The notes under the pieces are model-generated. The model saw only the letters and a program-made list of their open reading frames with translations. It was not told the origin of the DNA and did no database searches. A program made the translations under genes and the position numbers. Positions 7,556-17,095 of a stretch of 53,759 bases of DNA are shown in pieces. This DNA is from Terriglobia bacterium (GTDB lineage: Bacteria; Acidobacteriota; Terriglobia; Bryobacterales; Bryobacteraceae), in assembly GCA_021324185.1 (NCBI GenBank), contig JAJPJN010000146.1, positions 1-53,759 of the forward strand, written 5' to 3'. Within the stretch, counting starts at the first letter, position 1, and every line of letters begins with the position of its first letter.

Positions 7556-8689
7556 ATGAGTATCCTCGCTGAAAAAACTGTTCCCTTGTTGGATTTGAAG
7601 GCCCAGCATGTTCAGATCAGGGACGAGGTGCTTTCAGCGGTCACACGCGTTATCGACGATCAGAAATTTATTCTCGGCGAAGAAGTTGAGAGCTTCGAAG
7701 CTGAAATTGCGCAATATACCGGCGCGCGCTACGCGATCGGGTGCGCTTCCGGATCAGACGCCCTGACCCTTGCCCTCATGGCGGCTGGCATAGGTCCGGG
7801 AGATCGTGTCGTCACAACGCCCTACACGTTTTTCGCAACTGCCGGAGCCATCTCCCGGGGAGGCGCGATTCCAGTCTTTGCCGACATCGAGCCCGACACC
7901 TTCAATCTCGACCCTTCGAAAACGGAAAGCGCATGTAAGAGCAATGGCGGCGTTCGCGCAATCATTCCGGTCCATCTCTTCGGCGCCGCTGCTGACATGG
8001 CGGCCTTCGTTGAATTAGGAAAGCGGTATAACGCGTTCGTGATCGAGGATGCCGCGCAGGCGGTAGGGGCCGAATATAACGGCCGTCCCGTCGGATCCTT
8101 CGGCCATATAGGCTGCTTTAGCTTTTTCCCGAGCAAAAATCTCGGCGCCTATGGCGATGGCGGCCTGCTTACCACGCAGGACGCGGCGCTCGCTGCGCAT
8201 TTGAAAGCACTGCGCATCCACGGCCGCACTGGAAAATACATTCACGACTGGATCGGCATAAACTCCCGTCTGGACGCCCTGCAGGCAGCCGTCCTTCGGG
8301 TTAAATTACGCTATCTCGACTCCTGGAGCGACCGGCGTTCTGAAAACGCTGATATCTATCGCAAGCTTCTCGCAGATCGCCAACTTCCCATCACCTTGCC
8401 CAACACGCTTCCTTATCAGACCCGCCATATCTACAACCAATTCGTGATTCGGTGCGAATCTCGAGATGAGTTGCAGGCGTATCTTAAAAAACACGGTATC
8501 GGAACCGAAGTCTACTATCCGGTTCCATTGCATCTGCAAAAGTGCTTCTCCGACTTGGGCTATAAAGCTGGTGACTTTCCAGTGAGCGAGAAGCTGGCGG
8601 CGGAAGCGCTCGCGTTGCCGGTTCATCCGGAACTCTCTGTCGATCAGATCGAATACATCTGCTCGACGATCGGCAAGTTTTATCAGTAA
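7556..8689 (+). CDS. wbpE: DegT/DnrJ/EryC1 sugar aminotransferase, WbpE/WlbC-like
   Basis: 377-residue PLP-dependent aminotransferase that would convert the 3-keto UDP-uronic acid to the 3-amino sugar, with glutamate as likely amino donor. PLP-binding features are clear: GCASGSDALTLALMA for the phosphate site, VIEDAAQAVGAEY with the ring-contacting aspartate, and the Schiff-base lysine in FFPSKNLGAYGDGG. GIGTEVYYPVPLHLQ near residue 320 is the family C-terminal signature. It is coupled within the operon: the next gene's ATG begins at the base after its stop codon. In the pathway it works between the WbpB-like and WbpD-like enzymes. Confidence 0.9.
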   Translation: MSILAEKTVPLLDLKAQHVQIRDEVLSAVTRVIDDQKFILGEEVESFEAEIAQYTGARYAIGCASGSDALTLALMAAGIGPGDRVVTTPYTFFATAGAISRGGAIPVFADIEPDTFNLDPSKTESACKSNGGVRAIIPVHLFGAAADMAAFVELGKRYNAFVIEDAAQAVGAEYNGRPVGSFGHIGCFSFFPSKNLGAYGDGGLLTTQDAALAAHLKALRIHGRTGKYIHDWIGINSRLDALQAAVLRVKLRYLDSWSDRRSENADIYRKLLADRQLPITLPNTLPYQTRHIYNQFVIRCESRDELQAYLKKHGIGTEVYYPVPLHLQKCFSDLGYKAGDFPVSEKLAAEALALPVHPELSVDQIEYICSTIGKFYQ

Positions 8690-9802
8690 ATGCGAATCGT
8701 TTCCATTGTGGGCGCGCGCCCGCAGTTCGTCAAACTCGCTGTGGTCGCGCGTGCAGCGGCGGCAGGCGAAATTGAGCACATCACAATTCATACCGGCCAG
8801 CACTATGACCACGGAATGAGTGACGTCTTCTTTGAAGAGTTACGAATCGCTGCGCCGAAACACCATTTGGGCGTGGGTTCCGGATCTCATGGAATACAGA
8901 CGGGTGAAATGTTGAAGAAACTGGAACCTGTCCTGGTCTCAGAAAATCCGGACTGGGTTGTGCTCTACGGGGATACCAACTCCACCCTGGCGGGCGCTGT
9001 TGCCGCTTCCAAACTGGGCCTCAAAACGGCGCATGTTGAAGCAGGGCTGCGCAGCTTTAACCGCCGCATGCCGGAGGAGTTGAACCGCATTGCTGCCGAC
9101 CATCTAAGCGATCTGCTCTTGTGTCCAACGGAAACAGCGATGCAAAACTTGCGTCGCGAAGGCCTTGAGGACCGTTCCGTGTTAACCGGCGACGTCATGT
9201 ACGACGCTTTCCTGGCGGATTCGCAGCGCGCGCAACGAGAGAACGAAAGCCTGCGCTTTAGCTGGCCACCGAAGAGTTACGCACTCGCAACCGTCCATCG
9301 AGCCGAAAATACCGACGAGCCCGACCGGCTGCTTGGAATCATGCGCGCTTTGGAACAGATCAGCTCTGAACTCTGCCCCGTAGTGCTGCCGCTGCATCCA
9401 CGTACACGCAAAGCGTTAGCTGATCTGGACTGGACCGGCCAGCGAGTGGTTACCATCGAGCCGCTTTCGTACTTACAAATGCTGCTGCTCGAGAAAAACG
9501 CTCGCATGATATTGACCGATTCAGGCGGCGTGCAAAAAGAAGCTTATTTCGCACAGGTTCCGTGCATCACTCTGCGCGATGAGACGGAGTGGGTTGAGAC
9601 GCTGGATAACAACTGTAATGTTCTCGCGGGGGCGAACGAGACGTCCATTATCGAAGCGGCTTTTCGGTCCATGAAAGCCGGCCCTTGGTCGTTGCTTTAC
9701 GGCAGCGGTGATGCCGGCATCACCATTGTGAAATTGCTCATCGCACAACGCAATCACGCAACACCTTATAACCCACTCGCGTGCCAGCTTCGAATCTGCT
9801 AG
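8690..9802 (+). CDS. wbpI: UDP-N-acetylglucosamine 2-epimerase (non-hydrolysing), WecB/WbpI-like
   Basis: 370-residue GT-B-fold epimerase. Conserved blocks are SIVGARPQFVK at the N-terminus, YGDTNSTLAGAVAASKL (about 85-100), HVEAGLRSFNRRMPEELNR (about 112-130), LATVHRAEN near 200 and LTDSGGVQKEAYF near 278, which contain the residues that bind the UDP and act in anti-elimination chemistry. In an operon with WbpB, D and E homologues it most likely inverts C2 of UDP-2,3-diacetamido-glucuronic acid to give the mannuronic isomer, but it could instead supply UDP-ManNAc. The last about 20 residues (QRNHATPYNPLACQLRIC) do not look like family sequence and may be a drifted tail. Confidence 0.88.
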   Translation: MRIVSIVGARPQFVKLAVVARAAAAGEIEHITIHTGQHYDHGMSDVFFEELRIAAPKHHLGVGSGSHGIQTGEMLKKLEPVLVSENPDWVVLYGDTNSTLAGAVAASKLGLKTAHVEAGLRSFNRRMPEELNRIAADHLSDLLLCPTETAMQNLRREGLEDRSVLTGDVMYDAFLADSQRAQRENESLRFSWPPKSYALATVHRAENTDEPDRLLGIMRALEQISSELCPVVLPLHPRTRKALADLDWTGQRVVTIEPLSYLQMLLLEKNARMILTDSGGVQKEAYFAQVPCITLRDETEWVETLDNNCNVLAGANETSIIEAAFRSMKAGPWSLLYGSGDAGITIVKLLIAQRNHATPYNPLACQLRIC

Positions 9803-9981
9803 ACGTTGCCCGTAGAAATTAAGTAACGCGTAGCCATCCTGTGCCGATAGGTAAGCGTAGGGGCATCGCTCCGTCCAAAAATGATCTGCGTTGTTGTCCG
9901 AAATAGTGAGCGCGATGTCCGCCCGCTTCGCTTGCCGGTGCCATATTGCGGGGTCTTTTTCCTGCGCCAGGGAGAAGCGAA

Positions 9982-12720
9982 ATGCCGGTGATGCCCGCCG
10001 CACCAACTCTGGCCGGCTTTTACGATTACCGCCTTGTCGCCGTATCCGTATTGATTGCCATGCTTGCGGCTTATGCCGCGCTCGATCTTGCGGGCCGTGT
10101 CACCGCGTCGCGAGGGCGCGTTCGATTCCTGTGGCTCACAGGCGGCGCCGCTGCCATGGGGATCGGTATTTGGTCCATGCATTACGTGGGCATGCTCGCG
10201 TACCGTCTTCCCGTTCAGGTTTTCTACGACTGGCCCACGGTTTTGGCTTCTCTCGCAGCGGCCGTATTCGCATCCGGTATCGCGCTTTATGTCGTGAGCC
10301 GCAACGTCATGACACCGCTCCGCGCTGGAATCGGCGGCCTGCTAATGGGCATCGGAATCGCAACCATGCACTACACCGGCATGGAGGCTATGCGGCTGTC
10401 CGCCATGTGCCGGTACTCTCCGGGACTCGTGACGTTGTCCGTCATTCTTGCGATTGTTATTTCGCTGGTAGCACTCTGGCTAACTTTCAACCTGCGGGAA
10501 GAAGCCCCAGCCATGCGCTGGCGGAAAGTGGCAAGCGCGGTCGTCATGGGAGCGGCCATCCCCGTTATGCATTACACCGGCATGGCTGCGGTAACGTTCA
10601 CGCCCATGGATTCAGCCCCGAACCTAAGTCACTCGGTCGAAATATCCGAACTCGGCATCGCGGGAATCGTTGGCGTCACACTGATGATCCTTGCCCTGGC
10701 CATTCTGACCTCCGTAATCGACCGGCGATTCTCCGCGCAATCCCTGGAACTGAGCCGGAGCGACGAGCGTTACCGGCAACTCGTGGAATCGGTCCAGGTC
10801 ATTTTATGGCGGCGTAATGTCGATTCCTCCACATTCAGCTTTGTGAATAAAGAAGCGGAGGAGCTCCTCGGCTATCCGGCGGAGCAATGGCTGACCAACA
10901 GCAACTTTTTGCTGAGTCACGTGCCTGCGGAAGATCACCAGCTCGTACAGCGATTTTGCGCCGCCGCCGCCGAAACTCGTGAGCCTCAGTGCTTCGAGCA
11001 TCGAATGATCTCCGCCAATGGAAACGTGATCTGGCTAAGAACTTCGGTGCGCCTGATCGCTGGCAGCGGGGGCGCCCAAGAGTTGGTTGGAGTGATGACC
11101 GACATCACGGACCGCAAGCGGGCTCAAGAGGCCGCCGAGAATGCCAGCCGGGCCAAGAGCGAGTTTCTCGCCTCGATGAGCCATGAGATTCGCACGCCCA
11201 TGAACGGCGTTATCGGAATGACCGAGCTCGCGCTCGGTACCGAGCTTACTTTCGAGCAGCGCGACTATATCGCGACAGCGAAGATGTCAGCGGAATCACT
11301 GCTGACGGTCATCAACGATATCTTGGATTTCTCCAAAATTGAGGCCGGAAAATTCGATCTCGATCCGACATGCTTCCAATTGCACGAGAGCATCGACGAA
11401 ACCATGAAGGCCTTGGCGTTGCAAGCCCATGAAAAAGACCTGGAGCTGATCTGCGATATCAAGCCGGAAGTTCCTCGCTGCGTGGTGGGCGATTCCGCGC
11501 GCCTCCGCCAGATCATTGTGAATCTGGTGGGGAATGCCATCAAGTTTACGCAACACGGCGAAGTAGAGCTGCAGGTTAGGCAGGAAGCTCAAGAAGGAGA
11601 TGATCTGCGCCTTCACCTCACGGTGCGCGATACCGGCATTGGCATCCCTTCGGAAAAACAGAAGATCATTTTCGAAGCATTTTCCCAGGCCGATAGCTCG
11701 ACCACGCGAAAGTTCGGAGGAACTGGTTTGGGCCTGACCATCTCTTCGCGTTTGATTGAAGCAATGGGCGGAAAGATCTGGGTGGAAAGCGAGCCTGGCA
11801 AAGGAAGCAATTTCCATTTCACAATCTCTTTGCGTGTCGCGAGCGAAGCACCGCAGCCGCTCGAAGAAAAAGCGCTGGCCGGGATACCCGTTTTAGTGGT
11901 GGACGATAACTCTACCAACCGGCGCATACTAACGGAACTATTGTGGACCTGGCAGATGAAACCGACACCGGCGGCCAGCGCGGAAGAAGCGTTATCTTAT
12001 TTGCGCCGCGCATCCCGGCGCGGCCAACCGTTCACCTTAGTGTTGTCGGACGTCCATATGCCGGTGATGGACGGCTTCGATCTTGCGGATCGAATTAAGC
12101 GGATGCCAAATGCACCCGATGTCGTGATCATGATGCTCACTTCCGGAGAAAGACAAGGCGATGTTCAGCGCTGCCGCGAGCTGGGGATCACAAGCTATCT
12201 CACCAAGCCAGTCCGGAGGGCCGAGCTTCACGCGGCCATAGTCAAGGCGCTAAACGCACGGCCGGCAGGCCAAGCGGAGCAACGCACATCGCCGGCTTCT
12301 TCCCGTCAGGCGCCCGAATCGTCGGGGCTGCGCATCCTGTTAGTCGAGGATAATGCCATTAATCAACGCGTGGCGTTTCGAATGCTCGAGGATGGCGGCC
12401 ACGCTGTGGTTATCGCCAGTAACGGCAGAGATGCGCTGGTGGCGCTCGAACCCGGCGCCTTCGATCTGGTTCTAATGGATGTGCAAATGCCCGAGATGGA
12501 TGGCTTTGAGGCCACGCGAGCTATTCGCCGGAACGAGCAAGGTAAAAACCGGCACATTCCCATCATCGCCATGACAGCACACGCCATGACAGGCGACAAA
12601 GAACGATGCCTGGCGGTGGGAATGGACGGCTACATCTCCAAACCGATTCACGCAGTCGAGTTACTAACCCTCGTCGATAAATTTACGTTAGAAAATCGCC
12701 TCACCCTGTCCGGCCGCTGA
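9982..12720 (+). CDS. MHYT-PAS hybrid histidine kinase with two receivers
   Basis: 912-residue membrane sensor kinase. Residues 1-240 form a seven-helix MHYT domain with the three signature motifs (MHYVGM, MHYTGM, MHYTGM), proposed in this family to bind copper and sense a diatomic gas or redox state. A PAS domain follows ([14 protein letters not shown] onward). HisKA carries [17 protein letters not shown], and the ATPase domain carries [16 protein letters not shown] and [10 protein letters not shown]. The first receiver contains [13 protein letters not shown] and the second [13 protein letters not shown], both with the phosphoacceptor Asp. The ATG at 9982 was chosen because GGGAGAAG lies just upstream; an in-frame TTG at 9946 has no support. 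It stands alone between two glycan operons, and its output is unknown because no effector domain is attached. Confidence 0.92.
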   Translation: MPVMPAAPTLAGFYDYRLVAVSVLIAMLAAYAALDLAGRVTASRGRVRFLWLTGGAAAMGIGIWSMHYVGMLAYRLPVQVFYDWPTVLASLAAAVFASGIALYVVSRNVMTPLRAGIGGLLMGIGIATMHYTGMEAMRLSAMCRYSPGLVTLSVILAIVISLVALWLTFNLREEAPAMRWRKVASAVVMGAAIPVMHYTGMAAVTFTPMDSAPNLSHSVEISELGIAGIVGVTLMILALAILTSVIDRRFSAQSLELSRSDERYRQLVESVQVILWRRNVDSSTFSFVNKEAEELLGYPAEQWLTNSNFLLSHVPAEDHQLVQRFCAAAAETREPQCFEHRMISANGNVIWLRTSVRLIAGSGGAQELVGVMTDITDRKRAQEAAENASRAKSEFLASMSHEIRTPMNGVIGMTELALGTELTFEQRDYIATAKMSAESLLTVINDILDFSKIEAGKFDLDPTCFQLHESIDETMKALALQAHEKDLELICDIKPEVPRCVVGDSARLRQIIVNLVGNAIKFTQHGEVELQVRQEAQEGDDLRLHLTVRDTGIGIPSEKQKIIFEAFSQADSSTTRKFGGTGLGLTISSRLIEAMGGKIWVESEPGKGSNFHFTISLRVASEAPQPLEEKALAGIPVLVVDDNSTNRRILTELLWTWQMKPTPAASAEEALSYLRRASRRGQPFTLVLSDVHMPVMDGFDLADRIKRMPNAPDVVIMMLTSGERQGDVQRCRELGITSYLTKPVRRAELHAAIVKALNARPAGQAEQRTSPASSRQAPESSGLRILLVEDNAINQRVAFRMLEDGGHAVVIASNGRDALVALEPGAFDLVLMDVQMPEMDGFEATRAIRRNEQGKNRHIPIIAMTAHAMTGDKERCLAVGMDGYISKPIHAVELLTLVDKFTLENRLTLSGR

Positions 12721-12762
12721 ACGCCGGCTGCATCTTAACCGGGTCCTCAAATGAAGCCGGCG
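12720..12762. terminator. Inverted repeat between convergent genes
   Basis: ACGCCGGCT ... AGCCGGCGT, 9-bp arms with a loop of about 25 bases, lies between the stop of the MHYT kinase and the end of the FkbM gene and extends slightly into the latter. There is no strong T-run, so terminator function is possible but not certain. Confidence 0.35.
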
Positions 12763-13673
12763 TCCTCGCGTGAAAATACGACTGTTTCAATCCGCCCGGT
12801 TTGACCGTTGAGCCGCTCGAGAGCTTGTGTTCTTTGAGGCGCGAAGTAGATATCTGTCGAAGAGTCTCCAGGGAAAAAATAAGCGTTAAAGCCGTGCGCC
12901 TGCATCAAGGCGATAACATCCCCGGCAGATTTGTTCTGTTTTTCGAGCAGGCTTGGATGGAGTTCCACCAGTATCTCCAGGCCAACTGGCGCACGCTCCA
13001 GTATTTTTGCCGCGCCCTGCAGAACGTCGTACTCCGCTCCTTCTACATCAATCTTGATGAGCTTTAAACGTTGGACCTGGGCGTCGGTAACGATCTCGTG
13101 CAAAGGAAGAGCGTCTACCTCTTCATAGGGGCAGTCTCCGGATCCATCGCTGATGGTAGTCGTCGAACCGCCATTGCTCTCAATACCCCGATACAGCTTG
13201 AGCCGGCCGCGCGCACTCGATGCCGCCACGTTGATCGCCGATACGCTTTTAACCCTGTTACGCCTGAGGTTCGCCGCTAAATGGCGGTAGATCTCCGGAC
13301 AGGCTTCGACGGATAACACCATCCCATCGCTGCCGACTCGAGTAGCGGCCAACAGCGAAAAATAGCCGATATTGGCGCCTACATCAATGAATGTGTCCCC
13401 GGGGTTGAGCCTGGATGCGACCCAGCGCGAAATCCTCGGCTCCCACATTCCTAAGAAATAGATATGGCTCTGAATCAGATCATGTGTATTTCCCTGTATC
13501 TCGGCCCCAAAGTACGTTTTGGCAACGAATGGGTATGGCCGCCATGCATAGAGAGGATTTGTGCACTTGTACCAGGTCAACCGGCGCAGCGGTTGGAATG
13601 GACAATAGCGCATGAAGGCGCGAACGGCGGGTCGAGAGGCCTGAATGGCAATATTCTTGATCATCATTGACAA
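12747..13673 (-). CDS. FkbM-family SAM-dependent methyltransferase
   Basis: 308-residue protein with the FkbM methyltransferase domain in its second half: DTFIDVGANIGYFSLLAATRVG (motif I, about 93-114), VLSVEACPEIYRHLAANL (motif II) and LKLIKIDVEGAEYDVLQGA (motif III). Such enzymes O-methylate sugars in exopolysaccharide and LPS loci. It is the last gene of the - strand glycan operon that begins with the flippase at 20902. The start is ambiguous between the first and third Met; the preceding gene ends 51 bases upstream. Methylation of the exported glycan is the natural role but the position is unknown. Confidence 0.87.
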   Translation of the reverse strand: MSMMIKNIAIQASRPAVRAFMRYCPFQPLRRLTWYKCTNPLYAWRPYPFVAKTYFGAEIQGNTHDLIQSHIYFLGMWEPRISRWVASRLNPGDTFIDVGANIGYFSLLAATRVGSDGMVLSVEACPEIYRHLAANLRRNRVKSVSAINVAASSARGRLKLYRGIESNGGSTTTISDGSGDCPYEEVDALPLHEIVTDAQVQRLKLIKIDVEGAEYDVLQGAAKILERAPVGLEILVELHPSLLEKQNKSAGDVIALMQAHGFNAYFFPGDSSTDIYFAPQRTQALERLNGQTGRIETVVFSREDAGFI

Positions 13674-13724
13674 ATTCCAAATACCAAGCAGCGCCGGCTA
13701 GCGAACGCGCAACTCTCAAATCCT

Positions 13725-14750
13725 TTACCTGAGGACGGGTTCAGCTTGCGGCTGCCATTCGCGCGGAACTAGCCGGCCGGCGTTTGGCATGAGCTTCCCA
13801 AGCGAAATCATCGGGGCTTCGATGCAGTGGTACAAAACAACCGGAACAGCCGCTGACAAAACGATAAGAACACCCCAGCGCACAGCAGCGCTGTAGGATG
13901 CCAAAACGGTCAAAGCAAACCAGACTACCGTGGTGTGGCTGAGATAAATTCCGTAGCTGTACTTAGCGATGATTTGAGACGGCTTTCTAAGCCAGCCGAA
14001 CGGAATCTCGCGGAACCAGGGAATCGCCAGCCCGAGCACTAAGCCGAACATCCATCTGTACGGCATGTTGTTGTCCCGAGGAGAAATCATCCAAACGGTG
14101 GAAACGATGGGGATTACTGGAATCCATAACCAGCCAGGTAAATATTTTGTATCGCTCTTGGACATCAGCCGCCAGGCAATAATGCCGCCCAAAAAGTTGG
14201 GCGTGTAACTAAATACATCCAGCCGTGCTGATGTCGCCTGCTGCAGCAGCGCTAAACCTACACTGGCGATCCAAATCAAGAAGACCCAGAACAGCGGCCG
14301 CTTTCGACAGAACAGAAACAGGATGGGCAGAAACAGGTACATCTGCACTTCGAGCGGTAGCGACCATAATACGTAGATCATGTCCGGACGAAAAAACAGG
14401 TTTTGCGTGAGGGTAAGATTCGTTCCGAGTGTGAAATGGTCCCATCGATGCGGAAACAGCCAGTAGGTGACGGCTACACAGAAGATGCTGAGTGGGTATA
14501 TCCGAAATGCCCGTCGAATATAGAAGGTCTTGATGAGATTCAGGGCGGGGCCTTGCAGGCGCTCAGCCGACCACATCAATACCAGCGCCGTGTGGACAAA
14601 GAAGATGGCAACGCCCAGTTGCCCAAGGCGCCAACTAAACCCGCTCTCATTCCCAACGGCGGATTTCCAGACATGATGTACGTAAACACTAAGCACCGCG
14701 ACCGATCGCAACAAGTCCAGGTTGGCGGATTCGCCGGGTTTGCTCCTCAC
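13725..14750 (-). CDS. Acyltransferase 3 family membrane protein (OafA-like)
   Basis: 341-residue polytopic membrane protein with about ten hydrophobic helices. The first segment NLDLLRSVAVLSVYVHHVWK carries the His of the acyltransferase-3 family, and the FYIRRAFRIYPL block after it is the characteristic R-R-x-RIxP motif. Members transfer acetyl or other acyl groups across the membrane onto sugars. Its position between a GT4 gene and an FkbM methyltransferase points to decoration of the exopolysaccharide repeat unit. The start is preceded by 59 bases of intergenic DNA after the GT gene. Confidence 0.88.
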   Translation of the reverse strand: MRSKPGESANLDLLRSVAVLSVYVHHVWKSAVGNESGFSWRLGQLGVAIFFVHTALVLMWSAERLQGPALNLIKTFYIRRAFRIYPLSIFCVAVTYWLFPHRWDHFTLGTNLTLTQNLFFRPDMIYVLWSLPLEVQMYLFLPILFLFCRKRPLFWVFLIWIASVGLALLQQATSARLDVFSYTPNFLGGIIAWRLMSKSDTKYLPGWLWIPVIPIVSTVWMISPRDNNMPYRWMFGLVLGLAIPWFREIPFGWLRKPSQIIAKYSYGIYLSHTTVVWFALTVLASYSAAVRWGVLIVLSAAVPVVLYHCIEAPMISLGKLMPNAGRLVPREWQPQAEPVLR

Positions 14751-14809
14751 TGAACGAACGGACTATGCAACCCATTTGCCAAAGGAAGGGCGGTGTTCAA
14801 TCAACTGCT

Positions 14810-15913
14810 TTACCGTTCCAGGACGGAGAGATAGGCCTCCCTATATTCCTGAACCATGCGCTCGCGGGAATACACCGAAACACACCGTTTTCTGTTTGCA
14901 TCACCGAGAGCCATTCGAAGCTCTTTACTGCCCGCGATCTCCTTCAGCGCGCGCACATACGCATCACTATTCCCCGACGGTGCAATCAAATCCCGCGAGC
15001 TGGAGCCGAGCATATGGAACGTATCGCCAACGTCCGTGCAGACTGCCGGCAGGCCCGAGGCCATCGCCTCCAGCAACGCATTCGGCGTTTGTTCGGTCGC
15101 AGAGGACATAACGAAGACATCCATCGCGTTGTAATGGGGAGCTGTATCCTGAACAGCTCCCACAAAACTCACCCGGGCGGCAATGCCAAGCTGCTCAGCC
15201 ATAGCCTGCAATTCCGGCCGGAGCGCGCCTTCGCCAAGGAGCAGAAGATGACTATCGGCAATTTCCGCCTTTGCGAAAGCGCCGATCAGCAGGGGTAAAT
15301 TCTTCTCCGGCCGCAATCCGCCTACGTATCCGAAAACAATCCGATTTTTTGGGATATTTAGCTGCTGGCGCAACTCGCCGTTCCGGCGCGGGCAAAACCT
15401 CTGCGTATCGACGCCGGTCTGGATAAATCGCACACGCTTCCGCTGGATGCGAAAGCTCTTTAACGCGAGTTGTTCCAGTGTTCGGGAAACAACAATCGTT
15501 AGCGGCAGAGTGTTCAGTAGCAGGCGTCGCATCAGCACTCGTCTTCGTTTCAGACCGCCCGCTTCCTCGGCCCCAAACCCGCATTCATTGTGGATGACCG
15601 GGCAGATTCGCCCGACGCGTGCGGCGAGCACGGCATCCATCGCTCCCCAGTTGTACGTCAGCAGCAAATCTGGCCGTAACTTTCGCAGAATGGAACCGAG
15701 CCGAAAGGGAGCGGCCCATCCGCCACGGTTATCTGCATTATTGACCACCCTGGCCTGTGAACAGGGCAAAAGCCGGGATTGGGCCAAAGCGCTTCCGTTT
15801 AGAGGGACAATCGAGTGCACGAATTCCGGGCCCAGATTATTGACCAGCGAGGTGACGCGCAATTCTGTTCCTCCCAAGTCGAAAGTCGGAAGGACATGGA
15901 CTAAATGCGCCAG
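14810..15913 (-). CDS. GT4-family glycosyltransferase, probable CTG start
   Basis: GT-B glycosyltransferase of about 367 residues. The conserved N-terminal strand and acceptor loop HLVHVLPTFDLGGTELRV are in frame, but no ATG, GTG or TTG precedes them; the first standard start is a TTG inside the loop (15877), which would delete strand 1. A CTG at 15911-15913 has GGAGG at 15921-15925 seven bases upstream, so CTG is proposed as the start. The TAG stop of the upstream gene lies one codon earlier in the same frame. The C-terminal half has FGYVGGLRPEKNLPLLI and SATEQTPNALLEAMASGLP, the usual donor-site E-x7-E block. It is the fifth gene of the flippase operon. Confidence 0.85.
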   Translation of the reverse strand: MAHLVHVLPTFDLGGTELRVTSLVNNLGPEFVHSIVPLNGSALAQSRLLPCSQARVVNNADNRGGWAAPFRLGSILRKLRPDLLLTYNWGAMDAVLAARVGRICPVIHNECGFGAEEAGGLKRRRVLMRRLLLNTLPLTIVVSRTLEQLALKSFRIQRKRVRFIQTGVDTQRFCPRRNGELRQQLNIPKNRIVFGYVGGLRPEKNLPLLIGAFAKAEIADSHLLLLGEGALRPELQAMAEQLGIAARVSFVGAVQDTAPHYNAMDVFVMSSATEQTPNALLEAMASGLPAVCTDVGDTFHMLGSSSRDLIAPSGNSDAYVRALKEIAGSKELRMALGDANRKRCVSVYSRERMVQEYREAYLSVLER

Positions 15914-15916
15914 ATG

Positions 15917-17095
15917 CTAACCTCCAAACGCCAGTTGGATCTCGTGCATAACATCGGTTGCCACCGCTGACCAATCGCGGGATGCACCCCAGCGCGCGAT
16001 CTCCGCGTGATCCCAATTGCGCAGTAAAGCAGTCGCAAGGGCGGCCTCTAGCGCAGCATCATCGCCGGCTGGAACCGTTAACCCGTATCGTTCGTCCGGC
16101 AACAAATCCGGCACGGCCCCTACCCGCGTTGCAACCACCGGAGTGCCGCACGCCAAGGCCTCTCGCACCACGTTGGGACATCCTTCCCGTTCGCTGGCTA
16201 AACACAAAACGGATGAAGCAGACATCATGGCAGCGAGCTCGGGCTGCGAAAGCCGGCCGGCAAAGAGGACCCGGTCCGTCAGGCTCAGGGCCTCCACCAG
16301 TTCACGCAATTCCATCGCACAGGCGGGTTCGCTTGGGCTTTCGCTACCGGCAATGACGAGCACGATATCGAATCCTCTGGCCACTAGTGCCGCAACAGCG
16401 CGAATGATGCGGTCATGGCCCTTGAGACGTATCAGGCTACCGGCAGCGAGAATCCGATGCACTCCGCAGCGCTCCCTGCGCTCGAAAGGCTCACGAAATC
16501 TGGCGGAAAACAATGTGCTGTCTACGCCGTTCGTAATCACCGTGACAGCGGATTCGTTAACCCCTAACGCTATGGCCAGCTCGCGCAGTTCAGAGGAGAG
16601 TGCAATCACCCGGGAGCTCCTTCGTAAACACCAGCGCATCGCCATTCGCCGCATGCGGTACTTTGCGTGTACCACTTCCGAGCCACGCAAGGTCAGAATC
16701 AGCGGCTTCCGCAGAATGGCTGAAACCAGTGCGGCTGCCACGCCATCGAGATACCCGAAATGGGCATCGATAACGTCGATATTAAGACCTTTCCGTAGGA
16801 TCAGCCAAAGAACTGAAATAGCCAAAAAAAGCGCATTTATCGGGCTCCCTCCGGGAACGTTCAACCAACGCGGGTGGTATACGAGCAACGACTCGTCCAT
16901 CCGCTCCCGAGGAACGCTTTTCCACGCCTTCGAAACCGATGCACCTTTAAAAAGGGCTACGGGAGCAGCCACAATCACAGGTGTTTCACGGCTCACTTCT
17001 GCAGCCCGGGCTCTGACGAAAATTCCTAAACCCGGCTCGGAAGGGTTCGGGAACGCCGTACTAAACGTGAGTACTTTGCAGTTCGAGCTCGACAT
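15917..17095 (-). CDS. GT4-family glycosyltransferase (TuaC-like)
   Basis: 392-residue GT-B enzyme. The N-terminus MSSSNCKVLTFSTAFPNPSE with PGLGIFVRARA resembles the teichuronic-acid TuaC group. IDVIDAHFGYLDGVAAALV and ILTLRGSEVV follow, and the donor domain has ILAAGSLIRLKGHDRIIRAV and SEREGCPNVVREALACGTPV (E-x7-E). Its 5' end overlaps the methyltransferase gene by 35 bases. Its 3' end carries a GGAGG that seems to serve the next gene, and its stop codon (TAG) is in frame with that gene. The substrate is unknown; it acts in the cytoplasm on a lipid-linked intermediate. Confidence 0.88.
   Translation of the reverse strand: MSSSNCKVLTFSTAFPNPSEPGLGIFVRARAAEVSRETPVIVAAPVALFKGASVSKAWKSVPRERMDESLLVYHPRWLNVPGGSPINALFLAISVLWLILRKGLNIDVIDAHFGYLDGVAAALVSAILRKPLILTLRGSEVVHAKYRMRRMAMRWCLRRSSRVIALSSELRELAIALGVNESAVTVITNGVDSTLFSARFREPFERRERCGVHRILAAGSLIRLKGHDRIIRAVAALVARGFDIVLVIAGSESPSEPACAMELRELVEALSLTDRVLFAGRLSQPELAAMMSASSVLCLASEREGCPNVVREALACGTPVVATRVGAVPDLLPDERYGLTVPAGDDAALEAALATALLRNWDHAEIARWGASRDWSAVATDVMHEIQLAFGG

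Noticed and set aside
8690-9802. Possible frameshift at the end of the 2-epimerase
   Set aside because: The last 20 residues do not look like family sequence, but the core is complete and no continuation of homology was seen in another frame.
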